The notes: generated by a model not told the origin, from the letters alone. Shown: positions 1-9,516, counted from the stretch's first letter. The stretch: 64,000 nt of DNA from an uncultured Clostridia bacterium (GCA_937898625.1 CALEJF010000042.1:29627-93626), one strand, 5' to 3'. Made by a program: numbers and translations.

Positions 1-462
1 TTGCTTATGGTCTAAATTGGGATTATCGTGAATTATCTGATTAACAAAATAGTATTCATATCTTTTAATAATGCCGGGAATAATAAATACAAATGTCCAC
101 AACATTATAATCAACTCTTTTATAACACCAACCGCAAAGTATTTCCCGAAATTGTCAGCACCCTCACGATAAATGCTTTTCCAATCAGGGTTAAGCCCGC
201 GAAGATGATTGAGGAAATATCCCGTCATACCGATTGTAAACGGAATAAGCAACCATGTAATAGCACTTGAGCCTAAAGAACAGCCGTAATCGACAAATAT
301 GCTTTCCTCTAAAAAACTCTCTATAATGCCCGCACCACCGAGGATGACATTTGTTAAAAGAGTTAAAGGAAGACACGCTAAACCCATATATAGCCATCGC
401 CGGTCAGTTTTGATATATTCTCGTGCTTCTTTTTTTACTATGTCTATGTTAAATTGTTCCAT
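1..462 (-). CDS. DUF975-family integral membrane protein (partial)
   Basis: The frame starts at ATG 462, preceded by a GGGGG ribosome binding site, and runs off the left edge after 154 codons, so the C-terminus is missing. Hydrophobic segments lie near residues 24-45, 64-84 and 108-130. They are followed by a YEYYFVNQIIHDNPNLD stretch that resembles the conserved tyrosine/DNP signature of DUF975 (PF06161) membrane proteins of Firmicutes. The family has no settled function. It is the first gene of the leftward-reading set here and lies 60 bp from the next gene. The family call rests on recall of the motif and is moderately confident. Confidence 0.7.
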   Translation of the reverse strand, partial: MEQFNIDIVKKEAREYIKTDRRWLYMGLACLPLTLLTNVILGGAGIIESFLEESIFVDYGCSLGSSAITWLLIPFTIGMTGYFLNHLRGLNPDWKSIYREGADNFGKYFAVGVIKELIIMLWTFVFIIPGIIKRYEYYFVNQIIHDNPNLDHKQ

Positions 463-523
463 ATTCAATCCCCCTATGGTTTTATTCTATTTCTCGCTGA
501 ATTGGGACAAAACAACATAATTC

Positions 524-1879
524 TTAATATCTATAAATTGTTGTTTTATTGAAAAGCACGCGGAATATTCCTATGAGTTTCTGGAATAATCCTGCATTTG
601 AATTCATAATAATACTGTCATTTGCAAGAAGATTTCCGTCTTCATCATATAATCTTGCTTCAACCACTGTTTTGCCTTTGTTTTCTGATACAAGCTCAAA
701 TGCATATCCGTCATCAAGAGTATGTGTTGAAAACGAATCATCATATATAACCCACTCTACATAAGAACCTACCGGAGCAGTTCCTTCAATTTCCGCATGA
801 AGAACAATTCCGTCTTTGTAGCGAATTTCAGTTCTTGATGGAGTCATAATGCTGAATCTCTCTTCAATTCCTTTTACATCAAAATTCTGATTAAGATTCA
901 TTTTCATAGCAGGACGAACACCAAAACAGGTCCAGCAAGGTGCGAAAAGTTCAGGAGTATACTGTCCATCTCCGGCGATAAAGCCTGCACATCCGTATTC
1001 CTCGGGTGCACGTAACCACCAGAAAAAGTATACATTAGACATATTTTCCGTAGAAAGCCCTTGACATTTTGCATAGTCTGTTCCTTTTGCACGACGGGAC
1101 TCATCTTCTGATTTTTGAGAAATAAAACCATACTGTTCATTCATTGCGTCATCATAAGACAAAAGAAAGATTTTGTCATAAGTTGTTTCGCCGTCATAAG
1201 TACTATCAAATGGTGAAGTGTTATCCTGTTCTGAATTAAAAATCTCAGTTTTTTCTTCACTTGTAAATGCTGTGTTATAGAAATCATTATTAAGCCATTC
1301 TCTTATAGAACTTGCCTCGTAGTCACTTGCAAGTTTTTCACACGATGAATCCTGATAATAGTTGTCATATTCTGCAAATACAGTGTTGTGATATGGCTGA
1401 GAGTCTATTATTGTTTCACTTAAAACCAAGCCTTCATCAGGGTCAAGAATGCACCACTGAATCGGTTCATACTCAAACCAGTATACAGTATCTTCATAAT
1501 AACCATTATCCTCTTGAAATGTATCTGAACTTGTGTAAACTGTAGCCATAGGCCTATACTGTGTGAATGTGACCGCACGATATTTGTTGCCGTCATATGT
1601 AACATCAGCATACTTCATAAAATCTCCGGGAGTTTGTTCATCAAGTGTCCCTGAATAATAATCGTATGAGCTCCATTCAAGCTCTTGTGCATTTAATTCT
1701 TCAATAAGAGCTTCATCTGTTACTTCGCTTTGCGGATAAGAACCAAATTCAATAATATCGCCAACTGAATATGGTAATGCCTCTTCAGCGTTGGCAACTA
1801 TGCCAAGCAAAGGCAAGCCTGTTATTATCACAGCAAGTGATAACATAAGTGATAAGAGTTTAGTAATTGTTTTTTTCAT
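524..1879 (-). CDS. Secreted DUF6273-domain protein
   Basis: A Sec signal peptide (KK start, hydrophobic core, probable cleavage after ANA near residue 31) leads a 451-aa exported protein. The middle carries the pattern typical of DUF6273 domains: an I(E/Q)W..L segment, a WLNNDFYNTAF block, an IFLLSYDDA block, then WWLRAP and FGVRPAM toward residue 330. The last 110 residues look like a separate beta-rich domain ending without an anchor. DUF6273 is common in surface proteins of gut Clostridia and its ligand is unknown. The start has a GGGAG ribosome binding site. A second DUF6273 protein lies at 56079-57221. Confidence 0.75.
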   Translation of the reverse strand: MKKTITKLLSLMLSLAVIITGLPLLGIVANAEEALPYSVGDIIEFGSYPQSEVTDEALIEELNAQELEWSSYDYYSGTLDEQTPGDFMKYADVTYDGNKYRAVTFTQYRPMATVYTSSDTFQEDNGYYEDTVYWFEYEPIQWCILDPDEGLVLSETIIDSQPYHNTVFAEYDNYYQDSSCEKLASDYEASSIREWLNNDFYNTAFTSEEKTEIFNSEQDNTSPFDSTYDGETTYDKIFLLSYDDAMNEQYGFISQKSEDESRRAKGTDYAKCQGLSTENMSNVYFFWWLRAPEEYGCAGFIAGDGQYTPELFAPCWTCFGVRPAMKMNLNQNFDVKGIEERFSIMTPSRTEIRYKDGIVLHAEIEGTAPVGSYVEWVIYDDSFSTHTLDDGYAFELVSENKGKTVVEARLYDEDGNLLANDSIIMNSNAGLFQKLIGIFRVLFNKTTIYRY

Positions 1880-1922
1880 AATAATTCTCCCTTTATATTA
1901 ATTTCTTATAGAAATTTGTTTG

Positions 1923-2927
1923 TTATAATCCTAATTCAGTTTTTCGTTTTTCAACCGTTTCTTGTCTGAAAACAGCCGGAGTTTGTCCTGTTGCCTCTTT
2001 AAAAACTCTGCTAAAATGCTGGACTGTTTTAAACCCGGAAAGTGCTGCAACTTCTTTTATGGGAACCCCGGTGAAAGTAAGCTCCTTTTTTGCCACTTTT
2101 ATTCTGTGTTGCATTAAGTATTCCATAATTGTTACACCTAAAAACTGCTTTGACAACTCTGTTAATGTAGCATGATTAATACCGGCAGCATTACTGATTT
2201 GTGTTAGTGTTAAATCTTTCATATAGTTTGCTTCAATAAAAACAACTGCATCGTTTAATCTGGCATCACAAATCTCTTTCTTGGTTTCCTCGGTTATTAC
2301 TTTTTTCTCATATCCATACATTTCATACATACGCTCAAGTGCAAGTATAACAATCATAAAATGAGAGCGTCCTCTGCACGACCAATACCAGTCACGCTGT
2401 TCTAATAACTCCTTTTGCATTTGAACACACGCATCTTCTATAGTATTTATATAACTTTCACAAACTGGTACATTGAAACATTTGTCGAGAAATGGTTTTA
2501 ACATAAACAAATCATGTGCACTCGCAATATCTTTATATTTTGGAGAGCGTAAAAGTTTAAAAGTCATATTAACATTAAGATAATTAGGATGAAAATATAT
2601 ACAATAATAATCTGCTTTGTCGCTTGAAACACAAATTGGATTTTCTGTTTCATCAAAACAGATAAATGACGGAGCAGAAAAGACTGTGTCCACACCATTC
2701 AAACAGAATGTAAGAGAACCGCTTTTCAGGAAAATCAGCAAAAAACACTGTCCTTTAATTTCTATATTTTCCAACTCTTCATTTTTTTTGCATTCAACAT
2801 TGGCAACTTTATTTGCGTTATACTTTCTACCTATGGTAATATGCTTCATGCTCGACATCTCGTTTGTACTGTTTTCTTCATTGGTAGTTTTGTTTGCATT
2901 TTGTTTTTTTCCAATTTTAAATAGCAT
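1923..2927 (-). CDS. AraC-family transcriptional regulator
   Basis: The C-terminal 100 residues form a double helix-turn-helix of the AraC/XylS type (LTLTQISNAAGINHATLTEL, then GVPIKEVAALSGFKTVQHFSRVFKEATGQTP). The N-terminal half looks like a cupin-type sensor with beta strands (GSLTFCLNG, SFICFDETENPICV). An odd, low-complexity Asn/Lys/Glu-rich stretch of about 50 residues precedes the sensor. ATG at 2927 is preferred over an in-frame GTG further up because the GGAGG site overlaps that GTG. Its target is unknown. The adjacent secreted protein and the esterase are candidates only by position. Confidence 0.85.
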   Translation of the reverse strand: MLFKIGKKQNANKTTNEENSTNEMSSMKHITIGRKYNANKVANVECKKNEELENIEIKGQCFLLIFLKSGSLTFCLNGVDTVFSAPSFICFDETENPICVSSDKADYYCIYFHPNYLNVNMTFKLLRSPKYKDIASAHDLFMLKPFLDKCFNVPVCESYINTIEDACVQMQKELLEQRDWYWSCRGRSHFMIVILALERMYEMYGYEKKVITEETKKEICDARLNDAVVFIEANYMKDLTLTQISNAAGINHATLTELSKQFLGVTIMEYLMQHRIKVAKKELTFTGVPIKEVAALSGFKTVQHFSRVFKEATGQTPAVFRQETVEKRKTELGL

Positions 2928-3121
2928 TACACTCAGCACCTCCTGTCAAAACCATTCTATCATTACAGCCCCGTAAAAGCAACATTCCCCTTTTATACCA
3001 AATTAATTATCTTTTATCTGAAAATAAATTTATGGCTTTAAACCACGCTTTTCTGCCATTTTCGATAAGTTTTTCACCAAACTAACGGAAATTTGTGTCC
3101 GTTTTAAATTTCGGTTACTAA

Positions 3122-3967
3122 TCATTTATTTTGTGCAAACATCCAATTCTTCCAATCCTCATTCTTAAAAAATCTTGATGCTATGGTATGACCACCTTTA
3201 TCATATATTTTAAAGTTCACATTTGCATTGTTTGTTTTCAGGTTTTTTAACAAAAGCTCATTACTTTTAACAATACCATTGTCATCATCCTTTGCCCAAG
3301 ATATATAAAACGGTGTTTTTGCAATAGTTTCATAATCCTCGTCAGTAAGGCAACGGACAAACGGATTTATTCTAATTTTCTCTGCAGGAACAACTACCTC
3401 ATTAAAGGTATATGCCATTGAAATCACTGCTGCAGCGTATTTATCAGGATTTCTTAACACCTCATAAACACTGGCATAGCCACCGTGAGAAGTACCTGCA
3501 AGATAAATTCTGTCAAAATCTACATTTTTATATGTATTTTGAATATATTCAATAATGCCATTCAATGCACGGCTATGTGCCGTAGTGTTATATTCACAAG
3601 AAACATCCAGATGAATTGCAACTTGATGACATTTTTCACTATTAAGATTTTTCTTTAACCAGGAAAACTCACGCATCTGCATATTATTCTTTCCTGCACG
3701 ATTCAAACCGTTACCGTGATGATAAATAACAATAGGATACTTTCCCTTTTCTCTAATAGGCTTATATCGGAAAAAGTATCCTTCTCCCGATGTTTTATCG
3801 CAATAATAATACTTTTTGTATGCCGGACACAGTAATGTGAATCCTTGTTTTATCACACTTGTTTGTTTCGCTTCTGCTGTTAATTTCTTTTTGTAGTCAC
3901 GTATTTTCGGCGCTTTTTTTACTGCACTAACCATAAGACGATTGTAAAACTTATTGAACCACTTCAT
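3122..3967 (-). CDS. Alpha/beta hydrolase, esterase-like
   Basis: A 281-aa serine hydrolase of the esterase/PHB-depolymerase-like type. The nucleophile elbow is GTSHGGYAS, an oxyanion region is suggested by IYHHGNGLN, and the catalytic His is likely in GGHTIAS near the C-terminus. The acid is probably in the SWAKDDDNG segment. The N-terminus is basic and weakly amphipathic without a clear signal peptide. ATG 3967 has GGTGGG at good spacing, while the upstream ATG at 3982 has no ribosome binding site. Substrate cannot be told from sequence. It stands alone between AT-rich gaps. Confidence 0.75.
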   Translation of the reverse strand: MKWFNKFYNRLMVSAVKKAPKIRDYKKKLTAEAKQTSVIKQGFTLLCPAYKKYYYCDKTSGEGYFFRYKPIREKGKYPIVIYHHGNGLNRAGKNNMQMREFSWLKKNLNSEKCHQVAIHLDVSCEYNTTAHSRALNGIIEYIQNTYKNVDFDRIYLAGTSHGGYASVYEVLRNPDKYAAAVISMAYTFNEVVVPAEKIRINPFVRCLTDEDYETIAKTPFYISWAKDDDNGIVKSNELLLKNLKTNNANVNFKIYDKGGHTIASRFFKNEDWKNWMFAQNK

Positions 3968-4111
3968 TATCAATCCCACCATAAATCTTATATAACAACC
4001 AAATAAAAAGTATGGCCTTCCTTTTAAATTGGATTCTTCAGAAAACCATGCTTTTTTTAATCCTCTATATCTTATTAAACCTCTTTACTTTACAAAATAT
4101 ACCATCTTTTA

Positions 4112-4987
4112 TTACAAATACCATTTGCTATATATTCCGTCATCATCAAGTGTATATAAATATAACTCATCCTCGCCTATTCTCACTAACTCTTTTTCTG
4201 TATATTCATTGCCATCCGTATCTGTATAAACGGTATCTACAATTATGTAATCCACATCTCCCGATAATGGATACTCTTTTGGAGTTTCTCCCAGTTTAAA
4301 AGTATCTGTTTTGATTATTCTGTTATCCTTTGTGAATTGTGTAAAACTTGTTTCTTTTACAAGGTCCTTGTGTTTTACCTCAATATTTATTTCTGTTGTT
4401 AGTTTTTCTGTTTCAAAATCATCAAAAACCCATACACTGTTAGAAAAAGGCTCTGTTACAGAAACTCCATTTCCCTGAATGCTAGTTCCTTCGCCACTTA
4501 AAACCGTATAAACTTTGCCTTCACTATCCTGATAAATAGGATTAATACAATAACTAACTTCTTTCCCATACACATAAACCGTTGCATTCATTACACGATT
4601 TGCAAAGTCTCCCGAAATCTCCAGATTGCAAAAAGCATTGTCAAAGCAACTGAATTTAGAGTGTGTATCAATATCTAGTTCAAGAAAACCATTATAAAAG
4701 CCATAACCAATAAGACCCTCAAACACATATGCAGAGTTCTCTTCTGTTTCTTCGCCAACCCCTTTTTGAGTCATAGTTGCATAATACTTATTATCTTCAG
4801 TTTTTAATCCGGCATAATAATCACTTTCAAAAACTGAATCTGTTGTCAAAAACACACCAATCAATATATCTTTATTCATTTTCAATTTGTTGTCATTATT
4901 GCCAAACAGGCAAACCGCTGTAACCCCTAATGCTAAAATTAACATAACAACTACAATAATTATTATAATCTTTTTATTCTTTTTCAT
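4112..4987 (-). CDS. Membrane-anchored extracellular protein of unknown function
   Basis: This protein is not recognised. A lysine-rich start and a strongly hydrophobic helix (about residues 7-30) predict an N-terminal anchor. The remaining 260 residues are hydrophilic and beta-rich, so a domain outside the membrane is likely. There is no lipobox. It lies 75 bp after another anchored protein and a LytTR regulator on the same strand, so it may belong to that transcription unit. ATG 4987 is chosen because AGGGTG lies at good spacing upstream. Confidence 0.6.
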   Translation of the reverse strand: MKKNKKIIIIIVVVMLILALGVTAVCLFGNNDNKLKMNKDILIGVFLTTDSVFESDYYAGLKTEDNKYYATMTQKGVGEETEENSAYVFEGLIGYGFYNGFLELDIDTHSKFSCFDNAFCNLEISGDFANRVMNATVYVYGKEVSYCINPIYQDSEGKVYTVLSGEGTSIQGNGVSVTEPFSNSVWVFDDFETEKLTTEINIEVKHKDLVKETSFTQFTKDNRIIKTDTFKLGETPKEYPLSGDVDYIIVDTVYTDTDGNEYTEKELVRIGEDELYLYTLDDDGIYSKWYL

Positions 4988-5062
4988 CAATAACACCCTA
5001 CCTTTTTAATAATTGTTTAATCTTTTTTGTCTTATTCAAAATATAAAGAGATTTATTCTCCA

Positions 5063-6115
5063 TTAAAGCTGTTCCTCTTTATTCTTTATCCGCTTTACTG
5101 TCCTGATTGTAAAATAAATGTTTACTGATGATAATACAACCAGGCCTACTGATGAAAGTATAAGTATTATAAATGACTCTGAAATATTCTTTTCAAAATC
5201 TTCAAACGCATCTATAGGTGCATATGCATTATAATTTTGCTGTATCAGTGTTGAGGATACCGAATTTACATAACTTAATCTGTCAACACAAATATAAATA
5301 CCCTCCGTAGAAATTACCCCTTTATACTTGTCTAAGTCCTTGTCGCTGTTTATTTCGCTCTCAACCAATACTGATGCAATATTGTAAAATGTATCCATAG
5401 TAACAAAGCACATAGGGTCTTCTAATGCACTTGGAGTCATATTTTCTCTTTTTATTGTTGCAATAAGTGATTTGTCAGAAATCCCTTTTTCTGCCTTGAA
5501 AGTCATTTTTTCAAGTTTATCCGAAACAAACCCTCCATCAACAATTTTTGTTACAGAAATCTGAAACTCTATTTGGTTATATTCCTCATTATTAAAGTAT
5601 ACTGTGTCATCTTCCATTTTGTCCAATCCCACAAACGAACTGTATTCTTTGGGAATTGCAAATATATTAACAGGCCTTCCATTTAAAAAGAGTCCTCCAT
5701 TCACACCGTACACATGAATAACCTCCATGCTTTGAGCGGGATACTTTTGAGATATTATCTGTTTTATTGTTTCGGCATCTGTAGAGTCAACTATACGAGG
5801 TCCGTCTGATTCCACATGATAATTAATATAAACCGTGCGACTTGCCTCATTTTCCATTGTATCTTTTTCATATTGAAAATAATCTTCCGAGTACATAAGT
5901 CCTGCAACACCAGTTACAGTTATTGCAACAGATACTAAAAATACAACTAATACATAAACTATTTTATACGGTTCAATCATCTGCCTGGGTTTTTCACAAC
6001 TACTATCAAGAGCTTTGTTAATATTTTTCTTATATATCTGGAAGTAAACAAAAACCATTAAACATAACAGCAATACTACAAATACCGTTACAACTGCAAA
6101 TAGTGAAATTTTCAT
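5063..6115 (-). CDS. Membrane protein with large extracytoplasmic domain, unknown function
   Basis: The 350-aa product has hydrophobic helices near residues 4-26 and 50-72 and a third near the C-terminus (about 312-338). Between the second and third lies a 235-residue soluble region that would sit outside the cell. The layout faintly recalls MacB/FtsX-type permease pieces, but no motif supports a transporter call. It begins 14 bp after a LytTR-domain regulator, so the two are almost certainly co-transcribed. The membrane protein may sense or be controlled by that regulator. The start has a good GAGGAG site. Confidence 0.6.
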   Translation of the reverse strand: MKISLFAVVTVFVVLLLCLMVFVYFQIYKKNINKALDSSCEKPRQMIEPYKIVYVLVVFLVSVAITVTGVAGLMYSEDYFQYEKDTMENEASRTVYINYHVESDGPRIVDSTDAETIKQIISQKYPAQSMEVIHVYGVNGGLFLNGRPVNIFAIPKEYSSFVGLDKMEDDTVYFNNEEYNQIEFQISVTKIVDGGFVSDKLEKMTFKAEKGISDKSLIATIKRENMTPSALEDPMCFVTMDTFYNIASVLVESEINSDKDLDKYKGVISTEGIYICVDRLSYVNSVSSTLIQQNYNAYAPIDAFEDFEKNISESFIILILSSVGLVVLSSVNIYFTIRTVKRIKNKEEQL

Positions 6116-6129
6116 ATTCTACATCTCCT

Positions 6130-6582
6130 CTAAATCTTAAATATTTCTTTAAAAGAATGATAGTAACTTCTGGTTACATCAACGCGGGACTCATTAGAGA
6201 GTGTTAAAATGAATTTCATTGAAAGAGTTGGCGTTATTTTCTTTATGTGCTTTTTGGAAACTATAACGCTATTGCTTATACGTAGAAAATCCGTTTTGTT
6301 AAGCTGTTCCGAAAGCTTGTAAAGTCGCTCATTTGCATAATATACGGCATTACCAGTAATAACATTTATCATATGCCCATACGATTCAATGTAAACTATA
6401 TCATCACATGAAACGATAACTCGTTCATTTGTTGAAGTATCTTTAACGACAAGTTTTTCAGCAAATCCGTTAACCTTACTTAAAACAAGTTCGGCAGAAT
6501 CATCAGGCTCTATTCCGTGCTGAATCAGTTCATTATGAATTCTTTCGTAATCTCCGTCATTGATATTAAGTCTGATTTTCAT
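6130..6582 (-). CDS. LytTR-domain DNA-binding regulator
   Basis: A short regulator of about 150 residues made almost entirely of a LytTR DNA-binding domain. It shows the DIVYIESYGHMINVIT segment, the LSEQL..TDFLRISNSVIVSKKHIKKITP block and a basic tail ending in YYHSFKEIF. There is no receiver domain, so it belongs to the stand-alone LytTR type often paired with membrane proteins. ATG 6582 follows AGGAGG directly, and the longer upstream reading is rejected. It heads an operon with the membrane protein that follows. A perfect 9-mer match to the LytTR-type consensus lies about 85 bp upstream. Confidence 0.88.
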   Translation of the reverse strand: MKIRLNINDGDYERIHNELIQHGIEPDDSAELVLSKVNGFAEKLVVKDTSTNERVIVSCDDIVYIESYGHMINVITGNAVYYANERLYKLSEQLNKTDFLRISNSVIVSKKHIKKITPTLSMKFILTLSNESRVDVTRSYYHSFKEIFKI

Positions 6583-6664
6583 TTTAACCCCTCCTCTTAC
6601 CGGTTGATGCAATTATAGGCTAAAAAGATTTTTTGTTCAACCATATTTGCATACTTTACACATA

Positions 6665-6673
6665 TACGTTCAT
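6665..6673. promoter_or_regulatory. Possible LytTR half site
   Basis: TACGTTCAT fits the nine-base LytTR-type consensus ([TA][AC][CA]GTTN[AG][TG]) at every position and lies upstream of the LytTR gene at 6582. The position 21 bp to the left (6644-6652) matches TACGTTCAT at only six of nine bases, so a full double site is uncertain. Confidence 0.35.
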
Positions 6674-6780
6674 AAATTACAGTAAAAGCCCTTGCACAAT
6701 ACTTTCATATATAGTCTACAAAATATTGTTTTGTTAGGTCAAAAATGAAAATTTTACAATGAAGTATATAATAAACCTTT

Positions 6781-7206
6781 TTATTTTTCCTTCGAGTCAA
6801 GACGGTCCTTTAATGCGGTATTTATCTGATTAGCCTCTCTTTTAAGAGAAATATAAAACATCATAAATGAAAATGCATAAACAAATACTACACAAACAAG
6901 CATTAAAGCAATCTCTTTAGGCACGGGACGAACCCATTCAAAAAGAATACCCAAACCAACCATTGAAACACTTACAAAAACATAGTGGCACACCAAAGCA
7001 AGAATCATCGATTTATTGGTGGAATACTCCCGATGCATTACTGCGGTTGTAATAAGTGACATAATTGCTCCCACTATTGGAATCTCTGCCACTGAATATA
7101 CTGCTACCATCTCATACCCAACCACCATTGTATATGCGGCAAATGCAATCGCAGTTCCGGTTGTTATATATGTAAACATTTTAAGAAATTCACTTATAGT
7201 TCTCAC
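6781..7206 (-). CDS. DUF3021 family membrane protein
   Basis: A protein of about 141 residues with four predicted membrane helices, short loops and a charged C-terminal tail, matching DUF3021. This family is repeatedly found next to LytTR regulators, as here, where it follows one by about 10 bp. Family experience suggests it restrains or senses for the LytTR protein at the membrane, which is inference. The start is taken as GTG 7206 because AGGAG lies eight bases upstream. GTG 7215 is possible but overlaps the ribosome binding site. Confidence 0.8.
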   Translation of the reverse strand: MRTISEFLKMFTYITTGTAIAFAAYTMVVGYEMVAVYSVAEIPIVGAIMSLITTAVMHREYSTNKSMILALVCHYVFVSVSMVGLGILFEWVRPVPKEIALMLVCVVFVYAFSFMMFYISLKREANQINTALKDRLDSKEK

Positions 7207-7217
7207 ATTATTCACTC

Positions 7218-7655
7218 CTATATTCCTAATGATTTTTTTAACGCCGGTACATACTGTCTTGAAATTATTATTTTTTCTTCATTTTGAAGATAGGCTTCCA
7301 GTCTGCAATTCAGCATAGGTGAGACCGATTTTATTCTGTCAAGATTTACAATTACGGATTTTGATATTCTGATGAAATCCCTATTAGATAATGTTTTTTC
7401 AAGTTCATACAATTTAAGTTTTACTTCATATACCTGTTTTTCACAGCATGCAAATACTCTGTTATCTACAGATTCAAAATAATAAATATCCTTAGGCGAA
7501 AGTTTTATAATTTCTCTTTGCTGATATGCAGTAATTCCATCTCTTCGTTCTTTAAATCTATGAATGAGATGCATCAAATCCTCATCCACTCTATGGCATC
7601 TTATTATGATTTCATCTTCTTCATTTGGTTTTGGTGTTTCAACAGTTATCCTCAT
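7218..7655 (-). CDS. LytTR-domain DNA-binding regulator of the ABC operon
   Basis: A stand-alone LytTR regulator (about 145 residues): an N-terminal EDEIIIRCHRVDED segment, then KDIYYFESVDNRVFACC, FIRISKSVIVNLDRIKSVSP and a basic RQYVPALKKSLGI tail. ATG 7655 overlaps the permease stop in an ATGA, which shows translational coupling and rules out the longer upstream reading. Together with the ABC ATPase, permease and DUF3021 protein it forms a self-contained export-and-regulation operon. It probably controls its own operon through the TAAGTTGCA direct repeat upstream of the ATPase gene. Confidence 0.88.
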   Translation of the reverse strand: MRITVETPKPNEEDEIIIRCHRVDEDLMHLIHRFKERRDGITAYQQREIIKLSPKDIYYFESVDNRVFACCEKQVYEVKLKLYELEKTLSNRDFIRISKSVIVNLDRIKSVSPMLNCRLEAYLQNEEKIIISRQYVPALKKSLGI

Positions 7656-8566
7656 TTTGCACTTTTCCTCTTTCCTAATTCTAAAACGAACATACCCAAT
7701 GTAAGACATATAATTCCAGAAACAAGTAGAATCACACAACAAACCAAAGGTGTAACACTTTGTTCAAATAAACTTATGCTTATTCCCATTGTTTCTTTAT
7801 AAACACCCGATATTTCTTTCGGTACACCACAAAACAGTATATCAAAAATATCCTCACAAATGACATTTCTAAACATAGAGGTACTATAAATAACAGGTGT
7901 GCTTTTAACCACTTTTTGAAGTATCGGCGAAAGCTGACCTACAGGCATATATGTTCCGCCGAAAAAACCTACCATCGCGCCAATTACCGTGCCAAATCCA
8001 CTCCAGGCACTTTCTGTCTTTACAAGTGTTGCAAACAAATACATTATAGCAGAATATGAAAAAGAATTTAATACTATCATTGATAAAACCTTTATATGTG
8101 CAATAAGCGATAATACTTCCGCACCTCTTACCACAAAGTACACTTCTGCTATGGCAAATGTAAGAAAACATATTATGATTGATGCCAAGCAAGTTGATGT
8201 TATGTATGAAAGTGCAATAATTATCCTTTTTACAGGCGAGGTGTAAATTGCATCACTACGTTTGCTATTCTTATCTTTTATCATAGCAGAATATGACGAC
8301 AATGTAACCATAACTGCGTTATTGGGGATTATTCCGCCGATTGTCCACGCCAAAATCAATAAAAATGAATTAGTTGCATCTTGTGAAGCATTTCTATTTG
8401 GCAGTTGTGAAAGTTTATCTGTAAGCATATCAATATTGATATCCCCCAAAAAGAATATCATAAGACATAAAACCACCAACATTGATAATAACGAGAAAAA
8501 AACAACACCCTTATCTCGCAGGTATATCAATAAATTCCTTTTAACCAATTGCATATACTGTATCAT
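7652..8566 (-). CDS. ABC-2 type transporter permease
   Basis: A 304-aa membrane protein with six predicted helices in the ABC-2 permease pattern: a first helix near residues 18-40, a large loop, a helix bundle, a GFFGGTYMPVGQLSP segment typical of ABC-2 exporters, and a final helix. It overlaps the ATPase gene by four bases (ATGA), so both are made together. The pair resembles drug, peptide or lipid exporters. Substrate is not predictable. The operon with LytTR and DUF3021 suggests export in response to a membrane or antimicrobial signal. Confidence 0.88.
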   Translation of the reverse strand: MIQYMQLVKRNLLIYLRDKGVVFFSLLSMLVVLCLMIFFLGDINIDMLTDKLSQLPNRNASQDATNSFLLILAWTIGGIIPNNAVMVTLSSYSAMIKDKNSKRSDAIYTSPVKRIIIALSYITSTCLASIIICFLTFAIAEVYFVVRGAEVLSLIAHIKVLSMIVLNSFSYSAIMYLFATLVKTESAWSGFGTVIGAMVGFFGGTYMPVGQLSPILQKVVKSTPVIYSTSMFRNVICEDIFDILFCGVPKEISGVYKETMGISISLFEQSVTPLVCCVILLVSGIICLTLGMFVLELGKRKSAK

Positions 8567-9453
8567 AACAATCCTCCTGTCGCATTTAAAAACACATCAT
8601 CAAGGGTTCCCTGAATTACTTCAAACCCGGTAAATTTGCCTTTTATTGAATCAAGTATCTCCAATGCATCATTTGTTTTATAAAGTTTTACAACTACTTG
8701 ATTTCCTTGTCTGCTATATTCAAGGTTTTTCAACTGACACTCGAGGTTCTCCGTTGTGTAAATCTTTAAACAGTCAAATGCATATTGGTCTTTAAGTTCA
8801 CACGGAGTACCTGTTGCAATAATTTCTCCCTTATCAATAATAATTATTTTATCAGCTTGTGCTGCCTCTTCCATATAATGAGTAGTAAGGAAAACCGTCA
8901 TATCTGTTTTTTCACGCATCATTTTTATTGTATTCCAGACTTCAACACGAGCTGCAGGGTCAAGACCTGTTGTTGGCTCATCGAGAAAAAGAATTTGTGG
9001 TGTATGCATAAGTGCTGCCACTATTTCGCACCGTCTTTTTTGTCCACCTGACAAATATTTATATTTTTTCCTGAGTATTGATTCAATTCCAAAGGTTTTG
9101 CTTAAATCATAAGCTTTTTCTTGTGCTTGTTTTTTCGAAACACCATGGAGTACACCTCTGCAAACAAGATTTTCATCAACTGTCAGCAAATCATCAAGGA
9201 CATTTTCCTGATATACTACACCTATATTTTTTCTTATCTGTGTACCTTGAGATAAATCGTATCCGCAAATTTTAACATCGCCACTTGTTTTTGCAAGTAA
9301 TGTTGACATTATATTTATTGTAGTTGATTTTCCTGCTCCGTTTACACCTAAAAAACCAATAAAACTGCCCTTCTCTACGGAAAAAGAAATATTATTTACT
9401 GCCAGAAAATCTCCGTACATTTTAGTAAGATTATTTATTTCAATAGACTTCAT
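8563..9453 (-). CDS. ABC transporter ATP-binding protein
   Basis: A 296-aa exporter ATPase. Walker A is GVNGAGKST (near residue 36), the Q-loop is VVYQEN, the signature is YLSGGQKRR, Walker B is ILFLDEPTTGLD and the switch His is LTTHYMEEA. The C-terminal 75 residues are the usual accessory domain of drug or lipopeptide exporters (CcmA/DrrA-like). It is the first gene of the four-gene operon, with a GGGGGCGA ribosome binding site. The promoter region upstream carries a 9-bp direct repeat spaced two helical turns apart. Confidence 0.92.
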   Translation of the reverse strand: MKSIEINNLTKMYGDFLAVNNISFSVEKGSFIGFLGVNGAGKSTTINIMSTLLAKTSGDVKICGYDLSQGTQIRKNIGVVYQENVLDDLLTVDENLVCRGVLHGVSKKQAQEKAYDLSKTFGIESILRKKYKYLSGGQKRRCEIVAALMHTPQILFLDEPTTGLDPAARVEVWNTIKMMREKTDMTVFLTTHYMEEAAQADKIIIIDKGEIIATGTPCELKDQYAFDCLKIYTTENLECQLKNLEYSRQGNQVVVKLYKTNDALEILDSIKGKFTGFEVIQGTLDDVFLNATGGLL

Positions 9454-9516
9454 TTCTATCGCCCCCTATGAATACACTTTAACAAGCATTTGTTTATTTT
9501 ACAATACCTATAGGCA

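Noticed and set aside
4012..4299. Rightward 95-codon reading frame
   Set aside because: It mostly overlaps the well-supported leftward gene at 4112-4987, has no ribosome binding site and reflects an AT-rich stretch.
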